In this document: piece by piece, positions 23,800 through 35,258 of the stretch | Layout of the letters: each line of letters begins with the position of its first letter | Numbering within the stretch: position 1 is the stretch's first letter | From: Thysanoteuthis rhombus | Lineage: Eukaryota; Mollusca; Cephalopoda; Oegopsida; Thysanoteuthidae | Reading direction: 5' to 3' | Assembly: GCA_963457665.1 (NCBI GenBank) | Contig: OY735207.1 | Span: 33,865,816-33,929,815 of the forward strand | Length of the DNA stretch: 64,000 nucleotides | Translations under genes and position numbers: made by a program | Notes under the pieces: generated by a model | Database searches by the model: none | Told to the model about the DNA's origin: nothing | What the model saw: only the letters and a program-made list of their open reading frames with translations

Positions 23800-24692
23800 C
23801 AGTGCTTTAAACAATAGGCAATTGCAATGAACAATACATCTGATACACATTATTGTTCTTTGCTCAGTTAAACCGCAGGAATCAAAGATAATTTGATATA
23901 AGCAAGACACATAAAAGCGTTTGTATAATTTGGCCTAACTTTTCTCCATGAAGAAAAGTTACCTCCTGTAGTTGTTAGAATTATGTTGGACGGTCATGAT
24001 AGGCAGAGACGCGATTTCATTTGGGGATATTTTTTCTGTCGACAATCTCATTTTTGTATGTTGTAAGACTGATATCTTGTACGGAATAAAGAAGTTGAAA
24101 GATTGTATGAAACCTTCCATATTTAATTCAATGTTAAGGAGTATGGAAATGAAGAAGTTTTAGCGATCTAGTACACTTTACTTTCTTAGGAATCATACTT
24201 TTTGGTTTGGGGCCAGTTCTTATGAGTCCTTCCATTTTGCAATTTCGGAATACTGCTTGTTGCACAGTCACTGACTGTTCTTCTGTGGATATTTGAATAA
24301 TCCTCGTCACCAATATTGTATCTTTTAGGTTTCTGCATGTCGTCGATGTTATATTGACGTAATCCTGGCTGACCGATTACTATGTTAGTGTCCTTCTTAC
24401 TTCTGGTCTTATGTTTTTAACTATTGTTTGCAATATGACTGTCTTTTTGTTTCCAGAATGGGGATCACTTACAAATTTGCCTCTCACAAATGCGAGACTT
24501 GAGAGACACTAGGCAACATTTTTGCACTCTGCCAAATACGAAATGATAGGATGTGACGTCATTTACAAACATATTTATGTGTCTCGCTTATGTCCAATTA
24601 TCTTTGATTCCTGTCGTTTATTGGGCAAAGAACAATATTGTGGATAAAATGTATTGTTTATTGTAATTTCCTATAATTTAAAACACAAGAAC
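23800..24692. mobile_element. 0.9-kb element with inverted terminal arms of about 110 bp
   Basis: AATTATCTTTGATTCCTG near 24596 and AAAGAACAATATTGTGG near 24627 are matched in reverse by CAGGAATCAAAGATAATT near 23876 and ACATTATTGTTCTTTG near 23846. The outer ends share ATGTATTGTTTATTGTAATT. A 63-codon frame inside (23972-24163) has no recognisable motif. A single arm-like copy is at 51040-51290. Confidence 0.6.
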
Positions 24693-24774
24693 ACGGTCAA
24701 AGAATAAACAATTTTGGTACCTTTTAGTTGTTGGAAGTGCTACCGGGAACAGTCACATCACCAACAGTAATATA

Positions 24775-25690
24775 ATGAAACTCCAACCCCATTTTCGACT
24801 CCCAAAACGGAAAAAAATGTTTCCCCTTATTTTTGAAACCTGAATTACGATAAAATTTTTTGCTTTTGACTCGAAAAAGAGAGAATGAAGTCTCCTCTCA
24901 ATCCTGAACCCTGAAGTGTGATTAGGATATGAAGCTAAAATAAAAACCGAATTTCAAAAAAGTGTGATCACTAAACGTGGCCAGGTAAAAAAAAGTCCAA
25001 ACAGAAAATGAGAGAAGGGAAAAAACAACTTCAGAATGACCGGTCATTTAGGAAGTTACAACGTACTCTTTCCTCGTTGCAGACGGTGGATACACAACAT
25101 GAATCTAGTTCTGCATTTGAGTTTCATCGTAAATAGAACACCCCTACGAAAATATAATGTAACAGTCGCAAATCGCCTGCGCTTCTTTTACAAGACTAAA
25201 TATCTGCCCAACGAACAGAGTAAATTGCTGTCCAAAACAGGAATCTATGAAATAGAGAGATAGACAGGTAGGAATCAGGTACCGTTTAATTTAACTTGTT
25301 TTCATAATTAATTTGACACCATTCTTTCTTTGCACTGTTAGTAATAAATGGACGCAATTGTTGAACAGGAGTTGGGGTAATTACGAAAAAAAGGGATTAA
25401 TATCAAACGAAAGGAGCATGGGGGTAAAGAAAGGGGGCATTTATGTTTAAAAGAAGTGTGGGTAATATCCAAAACGAGGGGGAATAAAGCTAAAAGATGT
25501 TTTTTTAACCTCTAGAAGAGAAAAAAAATGAAAGAAAAAGTTCCCGTCGATTTTCACCCTAAAAAGTGGAAAAGAAGTCCGTTCGATTGTGACCTCTGAA
25601 AGAAGAAAAAAGAATTTCCCCGGTTTTGATTCCTAAAAATGAAATAGTCTATTTTGACTCCTAAAAGCAAAATTTTTTTCTCCACGTACA
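24775..25690 (-). repeat. S array, interrupted, at the left edge of tandem unit 1
   Basis: Degenerate units reading in reverse (for example CCCATTTTCGACTCCCAAAACGG, GTCGATTTTCACCCTAAAAAG, TATTTTGACTCCTAAAAGC) occur at 24775-24980 and 25500-25690. Between them, 25030-25160 is shared with 51710-51830, and 25370-25500 has the GGGGTAA-type spacer also seen at 36560 and 59640. The 75-codon frame at 25036 has no recognisable motif. Confidence 0.6.
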
Positions 25691-26282
25691 TCTGCAACAC
25701 TCTCTGGTCGAGTTATGTAACTGAATTTATTACATCAGTTCAACATACACAAATAGCATAGAGTGTGTTACAATAGATTAAATTAGGTAAACTATCAAAA
25801 TGCATAGTTGATAATTTTGTTGATAACTATTCAATATTTACCTTTAAATTCTATTCATAGAAAATTTACTTTTCTTCCATTAAAAAACTTTCATTGTGTA
25901 GCATGACTGGTGTTTTACAGATTCATGGCCGCCATTGGCCATGCGATAATTTCGAGATTTCTGTCTGAAGGAGGATTGAAATTAGCTTTAATGAAGAGTC
26001 CCTCTAGAATCACGTAGAAGGAATATTATCCAATAAAAGTTTCCCATCAGAATTCAGCTAATAACTACTTTTCAGGCTAAGGACTTTACATTAGGAGGGA
26101 AAGAGCATTTAGACACCTGCAAAATATCAATTTAATATACTTCCTATGTGTATATTTACTTTAAATTTACACAGGTGATGTCTGTTGATTAATAATTACA
26201 AAAAAAAAATGTTTCCAAACATAAGATGCAGAATGTAATATGTGTTCAGATACTTCTTCCTACCACTGTATCAATGCATTTT

Positions 26283-26500
26283 CACACACAGACACACACA
26301 CACACAGACACACACAGACATACACAAACAGGCGAACACACACACATGCACAAGCTCTCTCTCACACACATGCACAAACTCACAAATACACCAGCGCACA
26401 AAGACACACACACACATGAACATGCACACAGATGTACACATACATGCAAACAAATACACACACACACACGAATGAACATACACATACATACACATCTACA
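26283..26500. repeat. Imperfect (CA)n microsatellite
   Basis: CACACA runs interrupted by GA, TG and CT. His/Thr- and Cys/Val-rich frames across it are artefacts. Flanking sequence 25700-26280 and 26500-26900 matches 38390-38830 and 38940-39310 of the second tandem unit and has no gene. Confidence 0.9.
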
Positions 26501-26909
26501 TTATAAAGTGTGTTTGTATGTAAATTTCTACTACCGAAAGTAGAAAACTTCACATCATGCAGAAAAAAAAGAAATATTTGGAATCGGCTGGTCAGATGGG
26601 ATTTAATCTCTGACAGTATTTATTATTTGTGTCGATGCAACTGTCATCTTCATCTCCATCTACACACTTGACACCTACAAGTCAGAATGTATAGACAGCG
26701 GGGAAAGTAGATACAATAGGATAAACAACTACAATCTTCAGAAAAAATAGGAATTTGATTATATGAGTTCTACGATTTCGAGGAATCCTTAAGAAAAAAT
26801 CAATGATATAGTATAGTGTTATTGATATCATCTGAGATCAACTGATCTACAGGCGGTAAATCTGTATTTGACAAATCAGAGACGATTATGTCAGATTGCT
26901 GAAAAGGGT

Positions 26910-28213
26910 TTTATTTGCTCAATAAAATATATGAAAATATTACAGGTAGATTTCAATTGTTCAAATTGAAGGATGTGACATTGGCCAAGTCGAATGGTAC
27001 ATCGTTTCACTGTGTCTGAAATAGAAAAAGAGGAAAATGTTACCAATTTGTCAACTATTAAATAATATGAATCAACTTTGACTGAAATATAATACAATTA
27101 ATAAATCCCAATTGTGAATTCTGATGCATACATGCAAATATCATTCCAAGTAGAACTGAGTAGGCTATTAATTGTACCCCTTTAACCATGCAGCATCTTC
27201 TCCAAGATAAAATATTCAATTGCAGACGACTCAGACATTTGTTTATTAGTGGCCAAGAGAAGTTATTCTGACAAGACATTGAATCTAAAATGGTCAAACA
27301 GCATCAGTTGCATTCACCAAGCGTCTCCCAGCTCGTTTACAAAATATTTTCTGACAGATTTCTCCTCTGCCGCATTAAATTCTGTGTTTAGATAATTGAC
27401 TGCCTTTATTTTACTTTTTACCGAAATCAGGGAATCTTCATTATCTGTGGCTTGTGACATCCATTCGGTCTTGTTATATTTGCATGAATATTTTCTAAAA
27501 AATCAATTCTACGGTTAAGGCGTGCAAAGATATGCAATCGACGTCAAAATCATACAGATAAATATGGGCTTTGATCAATACCTGAGCTCACTCGCTTCTC
27601 TTTGCTCACTCGGATAAAATTCAAGCAGAACAGGTCAAGGTTTTATCTAATGAATACTGAATAGAACAAAAAAGCTCAATGAATATAAATGAAAGTTGAA
27701 GATGATTTAAGCTTTATTTGTTGTATTTGTAACTAAGAAGTCGAGAAGGAAATGTTTTTCTTTAAATAAACAGAATAAAAACTCAATTAAAAATCAATAA
27801 ACCTCGACAGCAGATTAACTCTGATGCTTCGATTGAATCTACGAGTCATGTATCCTTTGCTAGTAGTCTACACTTAGAAAGCTGGTCAGTCATATAGGTG
27901 AGGTCTTAACTGATTACAAATGCAGTTGTGAAACTGACGCTATGGTAAGTACCAAATATTCACTATGTTTCTGACTTGAGGCTACAATAGAAGAATATTG
28001 ATTCCATTGCAGTAGCAATTCTTCGAGATTTGCTTGACAAGAGTTATTCTGTTGAAATAGAGAAAGTTTATTCACATCCACATTCAAATCGTTTGAAATT
28101 AGTTGGTGCAATTTTGGTGTTATTTTCTGAAGAAAACTGCCAGGAGTAGGTTCTTGAAAGGGAGGGTTGGCTGTCACTGGTGATAACGTAAGAGCCAATA
28201 ATAACCACCACAT
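26910..28213 (-). pseudogene. Matrixin D-type remnant D0: first exon and 3'UTR only
   Basis: Exon 1 is 28076-28213 and intact: ATG at 28213, MWWLLLALTLSPVTANPP (signal peptide), then a 46-residue segment ending NDLNVD before a GTGAAT donor. The 3'UTR exon lies near 26940-27015, with acceptor TTTCAG and the family phrase GACATTGGCCAAGTC, and AATAAA on the minus strand at 26910-26915. Compared with the copy at 39,322-42,674, the segment holding exons 2-6 is deleted, with breakpoints near 27240 and 27320. Without a propeptide or catalytic domain it cannot encode a protease. Confidence 0.8.
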
Positions 28214-28504
28214 TCTCACTCACTCAAAAAATCGTCTTTTTTCGGCTTCGAGGAGAGAGTTCTCAAATTGATACATGACTGTGGCAGCTTGCGCTTCTAC
28301 ATCTGTAATCTAATTTGACATCACTTTTCTTTAATGTCGATACAATTTCAAGTTTTAAAATCTGATATCATTCCAGCTGTCAAGAAGAGTCCATTTGCTG
28401 ATTTGCTTTTAGATTCTGAATTATTGGAAACATTAATTCATTATTTTTGCTTATTTTAATCATTCATAATGGTATTTTTTGTATATTAATCAATAAATTG
28501 CGAT

Positions 28505-28830
28505 ATCTGGACCCTTATCAGGTAAGAAAAGGAGTAACAGCTTATCGCAGCTCCTAGTTTGGCAGGTAAAATAGTTATGGCAGAATGGTTTGCCCAAATA
28601 TCCATTCCCTCGTTGTATTACCCTTCAATATTTGTGAAATTCCAGTGATTCGACATTTCGTCAAAATATCTGGTGATAGGACGGAAATGTAGGGAGAAGT
28701 TGATTCATGCCTCTTTGAAAAGCATTTTTGTCAAAAAAGAAACTAAGTCTTTTTTTCCGTTGAAATTCGAACTCGGTTCATTGACTCTGTTTCCCGTGCC
28801 GGTAATCATTACTCCACTGCTCAACTCCAT
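28505..28830 (-). mobile_element. tRNA-derived SINE, family 2
   Basis: On the minus strand an A-box-like TTGAGCAGTGGAGTAATG and a B-box-like GAGTTCGAATTTC stand at 28815-28755. They are followed by a body with ATGAATCAACTTCTCCC, AATCACTGGAATTTC and GCTGTTACTCCTTTT near its end. The duplicated counterpart is at 43010-43350. The fragment at 54410-54600 has the same body. Confidence 0.65.
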
Positions 28831-28934
28831 ACTGTATATATTTTTATTGGATTACTTTTCAATAAAATGAAGCCGTTTCAATACAAATAGTGATTTATAT
28901 AGGGAACCTATTCAATGTAAAATAAGAGATATTT

Positions 28935-29560
28935 TATTTGGAAGCCCTTAATATAAACATGAATAGAAAGTGGCTTATTGCACATGGATTATTTAGACGA
29001 ATTTCCCCGTCTTCTTTCTCGTCTCAAAACGTTTCAACCCTGTGCTCAGGAGACATCCGTGGCTGTCTATTGTATTTTTGGAGTTTTATCAAATGTAGTT
29101 TTGGGGGAACGTGTCCATTAATTCTCATACACGTCACGCCTGGTTCTTGTGTCTCTGTGTACTTCGGATTGTCTCCTCCTGACCCTTGCACTGACTTCGT
29201 GACCCCCAGTCGAGTTTTCCGCTAGCTCCCTTCTTTTGGGCCACCCTTTCGGGATCCTATGTTCACCGTTTGTACTTTCCTGATGAATAGTTTCCGCAAG
29301 TTAATAATGTCGATACGCAGTCCGCTGATTGAGTTTTCTGTGTATAGTATGTGAGCAGATTCTTTCATGATTCTTATTTCCCGATGCATCTCCTTGACTA
29401 TTATTTTGATTTCGATTCATTTCAGAGTATCCCAACCCTTTCCTATGTGGTCAGCGATGTCAGATTTCAAAGTTTCTCCCTGTGACATAGCTTTTCAATG
29501 TTTCTCAAGTTCAGAATTCACAGAGATTTCTTTTTCACAATTTTCGATTGATTAATCACA
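28935..29560 (-). repeat. Unrecognised element with a decayed reading frame
   Basis: One minus-strand frame runs about 190 codons with three stops. Recognisable stretches are DIADHIGKGWDTLK, ESAHILYTENSISGLRID, RKLFIRKVQTVNIGSRKG and PRMSPEHRVETF before a stop at about 29018. The tandem-duplicate copy at 43445-44060 keeps the same frame around ESAYMLSTENSIS, with more stops. I do not recognise the protein. The frame suggests the 3' end of a transposon ORF. Confidence 0.4.
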
Positions 29561-29599
29561 AATCTTCGAATTTAGAATTTGATAATGACATGCTATGCA

Positions 29600-30200
29600 A
29601 TGTCTGTTTCATATACAGGCTATTCTCTCAGACTGAGGGGAAAATATGCCGGTACAGATGTTCACACAATTTAGATTGACATACATACCAATATCCAATG
29701 TTTAACGAGCTCACCTTGCAGACTATATCGCTAACCTCACTGGGTGACTCACTACAATGACTTTGCTTTAAACTTGAAAAGAGAGAATTTATGATGACTA
29801 GCACAGCACAGCTTTTTACATGGGTTCAAACACTGACAATTGACACCAGTAAAATACACAAGTATCTCAGGAACTAAGAAGGACCCTTATGCTCTAACTC
29901 TAAGAATATCTGACAATTCCAGTCTTCATTCGCGTAGGTGTAGATGATCGATTTCAGGAAGATTTCCAGCTTTCAAGAACGTGTACAAAATTAAACTATT
30001 CACAAAGGACTTTTGAGAACAACATGACTGTTCATAAACAATTTTTGATTATCAAAATCCCTCAACCCCCCATATATATATATATATATGTATATGAGCA
30101 CTCTTTAAGTGACGTAACTCATCCATTGTAAGCTTATGCAATGCTCTTCCATAGGAATAGAGCTCTCTGGTAGATGAGGAGTTTCTGCGTGAAATAAATA
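29600..30200. other. Spacer between head-to-head matrixin genes
   Basis: Matches 44060-44530 of the second tandem unit. Contains a short (TA)n at 30072-30090. No gene seen. Confidence 0.6.
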
Positions 30201-30204
30201 TATC

Positions 30205-30349
30205 TTAAATTCAGCCAGTACCAGAGGTAGGATATCGGCCTCCGGGTCCGATGTGAGGGTTTCAATTCTGCCTCGCGGTACTGGATGGGATAATGTCTAT
30301 AGCCACACTGAAAAGATGTAATATATCGAAACAGCTGTCTGTGGATGAC

Positions 30350-30415
<66 letters not shown>

Positions 30416-30464
30416 ACACACATTGTATGTATATATATATATATATATAAAATAACACACACAC

Positions 30465-30532
<68 letters not shown>

Positions 30533-30670
30533 CGTTATATTAAATTGAAAGTCTTTCTAAATTATTCGGTGGATGTATCATTAGTCTTGGACGACATAAA
30601 TTGAATAAACGGTTAAAGAAAACGATGATGCTGCAGGAATTAAATCTGCAAGTGATATGGTAGCTGTCTC
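30205..30670. mobile_element. Two convergent tRNA-derived SINEs joined by (TA)n
   Basis: The plus-strand head at 30205-30290 has a B-box-like GAGGGTTTCAATTCTGCC. It is followed by GCCACACTGAAAAGATG and GAAACAGCTGTC, then (TA)n from 30355. From the other side, a minus-strand head at 30670-30610 (CAGCTACCATATCACTTGC) runs through TTCTTTAACCGTTTATTC to (TA)n ending near 30530. Both bodies end in TA repeats, so the 175-base TA/CA tract is probably two tails facing each other. A third copy (-) is at 44520-44720, with the B-box GGTTCGATTCT. Confidence 0.55.
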
Positions 30671-30927
30671 AGCGTAGCGTTGCTCTCACCATTTTGGTAA
30701 AAAGTTGCCAGTGATGTAAAAGCCAACAAAAAAAAATTTCAACTCAAGAATCCTTATTCTCTTCCATACACATGGTGAATTGCTTTCTTTCAACGAGGCA
30801 ATTATGTTATTAGGAAATAAACATATGATCCGACAGAATGATTATAAATTACATGATATTATATTAAAAGTCTTATTTGAAATGAACTCCTATTATTACA
30901 TCTAATTTAATTGTTTATTTTATGTAG

Positions 30928-30936
<9 letters not shown>

Positions 30937-30994
<58 letters not shown>
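30937..30994. repeat. (TG)n(AG)n microsatellite
   Basis: About 12 TG units followed by about 16 AG units. It corresponds to the (TG)n at 45011-45042 in the second unit. Confidence 0.95.
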
Positions 30995-30997
<3 letters not shown>

Positions 30998-31819
30998 ATA
31001 TGAATAAATAATGGAATGAGAATTCGCCACTCAAACACGTTTATGTTTCTACCCTGTTTTTGTTTCATCTGGCAAATGATTCGATTATTTTTTTCTGTGT
31101 CAGAAAATTAGTAAAGGAATAGGAAAAATGTATACGTAACAAAGAATTAGGAAAAATAGTCCGTATCTCTATTTTATGCAATGATGGAATTTCTAGTATC
31201 AAAACAATTTCTTTTCTGCTAAACAAGTAGAATTTGCTTTTTGTTTCAGTTCATGATTTAGTGACGTGTGATCTGAGGAAATGTGAAATATTTCAACGCT
31301 TTTTCAATAAAAAGAATGATGAAAATTATATTATTACAAAAAGATTTCGGTTGATGTATCCGTAAGTGTGTTACTATAACCATTCAAACACGGCACAAAG
31401 TAGGCAGAATCTTCTTACCGTTACACTTAAAATCCTGTAACTTGGAAAATAGAACAAATCCTGCTGATTTACAACCCTTACATTACGTTTTAGAAGCTGG
31501 GTTCTAGTTACAATGAAACTATGATACTGAACTGACTTCTGGAATAAAGAGATGAATGAAAAAAAGCAAAAAATGAAATCAATATTTTCCATCAAAGTCA
31601 AAAATTATGATAAAAAAAAGCAAGTCTTCTTTAGATTGTCTAGATATAAAGGCCAAGCTTTTAGGAAGAATAATCCACTAATGTTATCATTTTGAGACTT
31701 TTAATAGTTTTATTGTTATCTTCTTTAATGACTGGTCATCCTTCAATGAGCAAGTGTGATAGACATCAAGGCTGCAAGAGTTAAATGCCAGCTGCTACAA
31801 AAGTATATTCTGAACACTG

Positions 31820-31828
31820 TATAAATAG
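31820..31828 (+). promoter_or_regulatory. TATA box of matrixin gene B
   Basis: TATAAATAG stands 86 bases before the chosen ATG, so transcription would start about 30 bases downstream. The same sequence and spacing are kept at 46377-46385 before gene C. The flank GAACACTGTATAAATAGAAG is identical in both copies. Confidence 0.7.
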
Positions 31829-31913
31829 AAGCAAGATTTGAGGCAAGGCATAATTCCGTTGGAGAAGCCTCTGTTTGCATCAGGAAAAGAGACGATATTT
31901 GCACTCTGTGAGA

Positions 31914-34900
31914 ATGTGGTCGTTGATTTTGGCTCTGACGTGGTCAGCAGTGACAGCAAGCCCACTCCTCCAAGAAGCTACTCCTGAAAGTAATCTGCAG
32001 AAAATGACAACGGAATTGCCGCAACCAATTTCTGATAATCTAATTGTTGACGTGAGTAAATTGTATTCGAAAAGTATAAATATTTATACTCTTTTCTATG
32101 TGGCCTGACTTTCAACGATAGTTAGCTATCTAATTTCGTAGAACGTAGGTAATGTAGTGGAGACAATATTTCTCTATGGTAGCTCTGAGTCTGACTCATA
32201 TGAACATAGCAAATTTCTATCATATTCCTGTGTGGAAACATATCTATCAATTAATATATCTATCACTGTCTATCACTAAAATCTTCTCTAGAGTAATGAC
32301 TAAAATTTCTATTCATATGTATATACGTATATGCACATATCGTCGATAAAATGAAAATGTATGTATGTTATTTTGCAATCTCAGGTTTGGTTGAGATTTT
32401 GTTTCCACTGTTGTTGGCTGTTGATGGTGTCAGAAATCTGTGCTTATGTAGATTAGATGTTTGAGACGAACTCTTGGGGCGGGGGAGAGAATTGATTTTA
32501 TTTAAGGCACATGTGTGCAGTTTGTAAGACAAATAAATGTCGGAAATCATGGTAAAAAATATTTTTTTTGAGGTTCAGAAACGAACATTTAGCTACAGTT
32601 CTCTTGACCTCGGATATCCTTCAATGTTGGCCTATGTGGAAAGTCGATTTTCATTGATTTTTTGTACCAAATATCAAGTCAATTGTCCTATTAGTTTTAG
32701 TGGACTAGAGGCACAAACCAACAAAAGACTCAAATATTACTATGGTTGAGAAGGATGATCATAAAAAACAACATTTGTAAAAGGAATAACTTTTTAAAAG
32801 AAACTTAGATGCTGCGTTTTTAACCAACACTTTCTCTCTATATGTCCCTCTCTCTATACCCTTCCTCTTTCTCTTCCTCATAATTATTTCATTATTCAAT
32901 TACCAACTAGTACATATATTTCTGGATTAGGAACAGATGCCGCGTCGTTGGAAACAAATGTTAATCTGTGGAAAGTATTGTGAATATGAAACATTTCTTC
33001 CACCGACAATCCAGCGTAAGGAGGATTTCCTGGTTACTGTATCCCATAACTGACCCCGTTTTCTTCAATCACAGGGCTCGGACATCGAAAGTGGTGGAAG
33101 AAATAGGAGATTGTAAAATTTTCTCTCGTATAATGATTTGAATGAGTCTCTAATACTGTTAAAGTAAACAGATATGCTCTCTTTCTCTCCTTCCTAAAAC
33201 AAGAACACAAATATATAAACACACGAATACTAGGAAGTATTACAAGTTTAATATCGTCGTAGCCTTGCAAGACTTTTACTAGCTACTGTATAGGATCCAC
33301 GCGTTCTTCCGTTTCCTCCTATGTTATTATTATCCTTGATTCCAAAATGTTATTTTTGCAGCAATACCTTCGTACATACGGCTACATGAATGATGTAGAT
33401 GAACTCTCACAAGACTACGCTCAACGCAGAACAGACGCTCTCAAGTAAGTCATTCGAAATGTGCAATGATGTATGAACGATATTATTAATCTTTCCGATT
33501 TTTATCGACACCAATTTTGCATGGAGCTGAATGTAACACAAGGGCAATTTGAAACCAAATCTTTCTATATTTATTCACACTTGTCGAGTACTGAAACGTT
33601 GATCATCAGAATTTCTGTTTTCTTCTGCAAGGTCATTTCAGAGGTTTGCTGGTGTGAAAGTAACCGGAGAAGTAGACGAAGATACTTGGCAACAAATGCT
33701 ACGGCCTCGTTGTGGGATGAAAGATATACAAAAAGAAAGACCATCAAATGGTAAGTCAGTAACACTTTCAAAATAAATCTCCACAACGAACGTAAAATGG
33801 TGGAAATAATTATAAAACACCCCTAATTATGGTCTTCAAATCTTTAATTGCCCAAAGAATGAAACTAACTTCATACTATTAAATAAAATGGAGATTAATT
33901 TTTAAAATCAATTTTTGCTAACTGCTCTAGGAATGGTTGAAATGATTATGAGATGTATTTGACAGAAATTCAGTCAGGGACACGAGAAGCATTGTCCTCA
34001 TTCATCTATTTATGTCCAGTTCACTCTATAGGAAATGCTTTGATATTTGTGTCCATTGATATATCGGCTATATGTGTGCAGTCATATTTCCTACATGGAT
34101 CTATGTATGTATAATGAGAATACATTTTCTTGTACATTGATTGGTCGGATATGTAAGTGGATGCACCTTTCATATATTTATGTATGTATAATAAAGGCAG
34201 AACAACAAAAACAATCAAATGATATAGAAAACCTATCCATTTATCTTGATTACTGTCATACTTTTGACATTGTATCTTTGTTTTCTTTTTTCTCGAAACA
34301 AAAGTTGCCAAATGGAACGTTACAGAAATCACATACAGGTTCCGAAGTTTCACTGACGATATTAGTGAATGTAGTATCCGGTAAGTATTTATACTCTGTC
34401 CTTTCCTTCTCCCACAATACTGTATTAGAATTCATAAATAGCTAAATAATGTCTTTTTCTTTACTCTTAATTGAAATATTTGTCTGTTGCAGGAGTGCAT
34501 TTGTTGATGGACTTAGTCCATGGGAAGTTCCCGCTAACCTGAAGTTTGAGAACATTGAAAGTGGCACACCCATTATGGAAATTGAATTTGTGAAAGGAAA
34601 ACATCCACCCTGTGGCGCTAAAATGGATGGACCTGGTAAGTTGAAATTAGCCTTTGGATTTTCTTCATTGTCTCATTGCTAAAGTATTTTCTTATTTGTC
34701 TTCTGTAAATACAAGTATTTGATGATGATTTGTATATCTGTATAATTTGTTGCTTTATGTTTATCCTTAAGTCTGTATAAGAATAATTAGGATAATATAT
34801 ATGTCGATTTATCTATCTAAATATAAGCACGCAATTGTTGACTGTTTAAGTAATCAGTTATTGCATCCTTTCTTGTAGTTTTGTTTAGTAATGATATTCC

Positions 34901-35258
34901 CTTCAATTATTTTTGTATCTTACGCAATGGTAATGCATGATGCAAATGATATATAATGATGTTGCAATTTATAGAGATTGAAACTCATTGCCCCTTTATT
35001 TCAGGTGGAGTGATAGCCCATGCATACTATCCTTCAAGAAGACCTCTGGGTGGGGACATGCATTTTGACGGTGAAGAAACCTACAAATATAAGGAAGGTA
35101 CTGGCTATGATCTTGTTTCGTTGGTCTTGCACGAAGCTGGCCATGCTTTGGGATTGAGTCACGACAACATGAAAGGATCAATTATGCTTCCTTGGTACAC
35201 TGGACAAACAACTCTTGGGCCAAATGACATAAAGAGGATTAAACAGTTATATGCATAA
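31914..35258 (+). CDS. Secreted minimal matrix metalloproteinase (matrixin), gene B, 270 aa
   Basis: Zinc endopeptidase of family M10A. Exons: 31914-32051, 33362-33444, 33632-33750, 34305-34380, 34493-34635, 35005-35258; 813 coding bases, one frame, all GT-AG. Residues 1-16 are a signal peptide (MWSLILALTWSAVTAS). The propeptide runs to about 113 and carries the cysteine switch RPRCGMKD with Cys101. The catalytic domain is about 114-270, with zinc motif HEAGHALGLSHD (His229, Glu230, His233, His239) and Met-turn SIMLPWY (Met247). It stops with no hemopexin domain, as in matrilysins (MMP7 is 267 residues). No furin site (RXKR) precedes the catalytic domain. N118 is in an NVT sequon. The structural-zinc loop reads GKHPPCGAKMDGPGG: the usual Asp two after the first His is Pro178, and Cys179 is new. 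Cys136 is the only other catalytic-domain Cys. The upstream TTG/GTG codons are not needed; ATG at 31914 gives the signal peptide. Confidence 0.92.

Noticed and set aside
26226-26543. His/Thr-rich and Cys/Val-rich frames over CA repeats (also at 46733-47025)
   Set aside because: Microsatellite translation.
31875-31913. Upstream in-frame start at TTG for gene B (also 28219 GTG for D0)
   Set aside because: Not ATG codons. The ATG at 31914 begins a good signal peptide and matches the length of exon 1 in all copies.
33632-33751. Furin cleavage site between propeptide and catalytic domain
   Set aside because: The linker reads GMKDIQKERPSN, with no RXKR or RXRR motif, so intracellular furin activation is not supported.
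33473-33754. 93-codon frame, repeated at 48027-48308
   Set aside because: It covers matrixin exon 3 and part of intron 2 in the wrong frame. The correct frame gives FQRFAGVKVTGEVDEDTW and the cysteine switch.
34047-34445. 132-codon frame, repeated at 48601 and 61867
   Set aside because: Runs through intron 3 and exon 4 out of frame. Its conservation comes from recent duplication. The exon frame reads VAKWNVTEITYRF.
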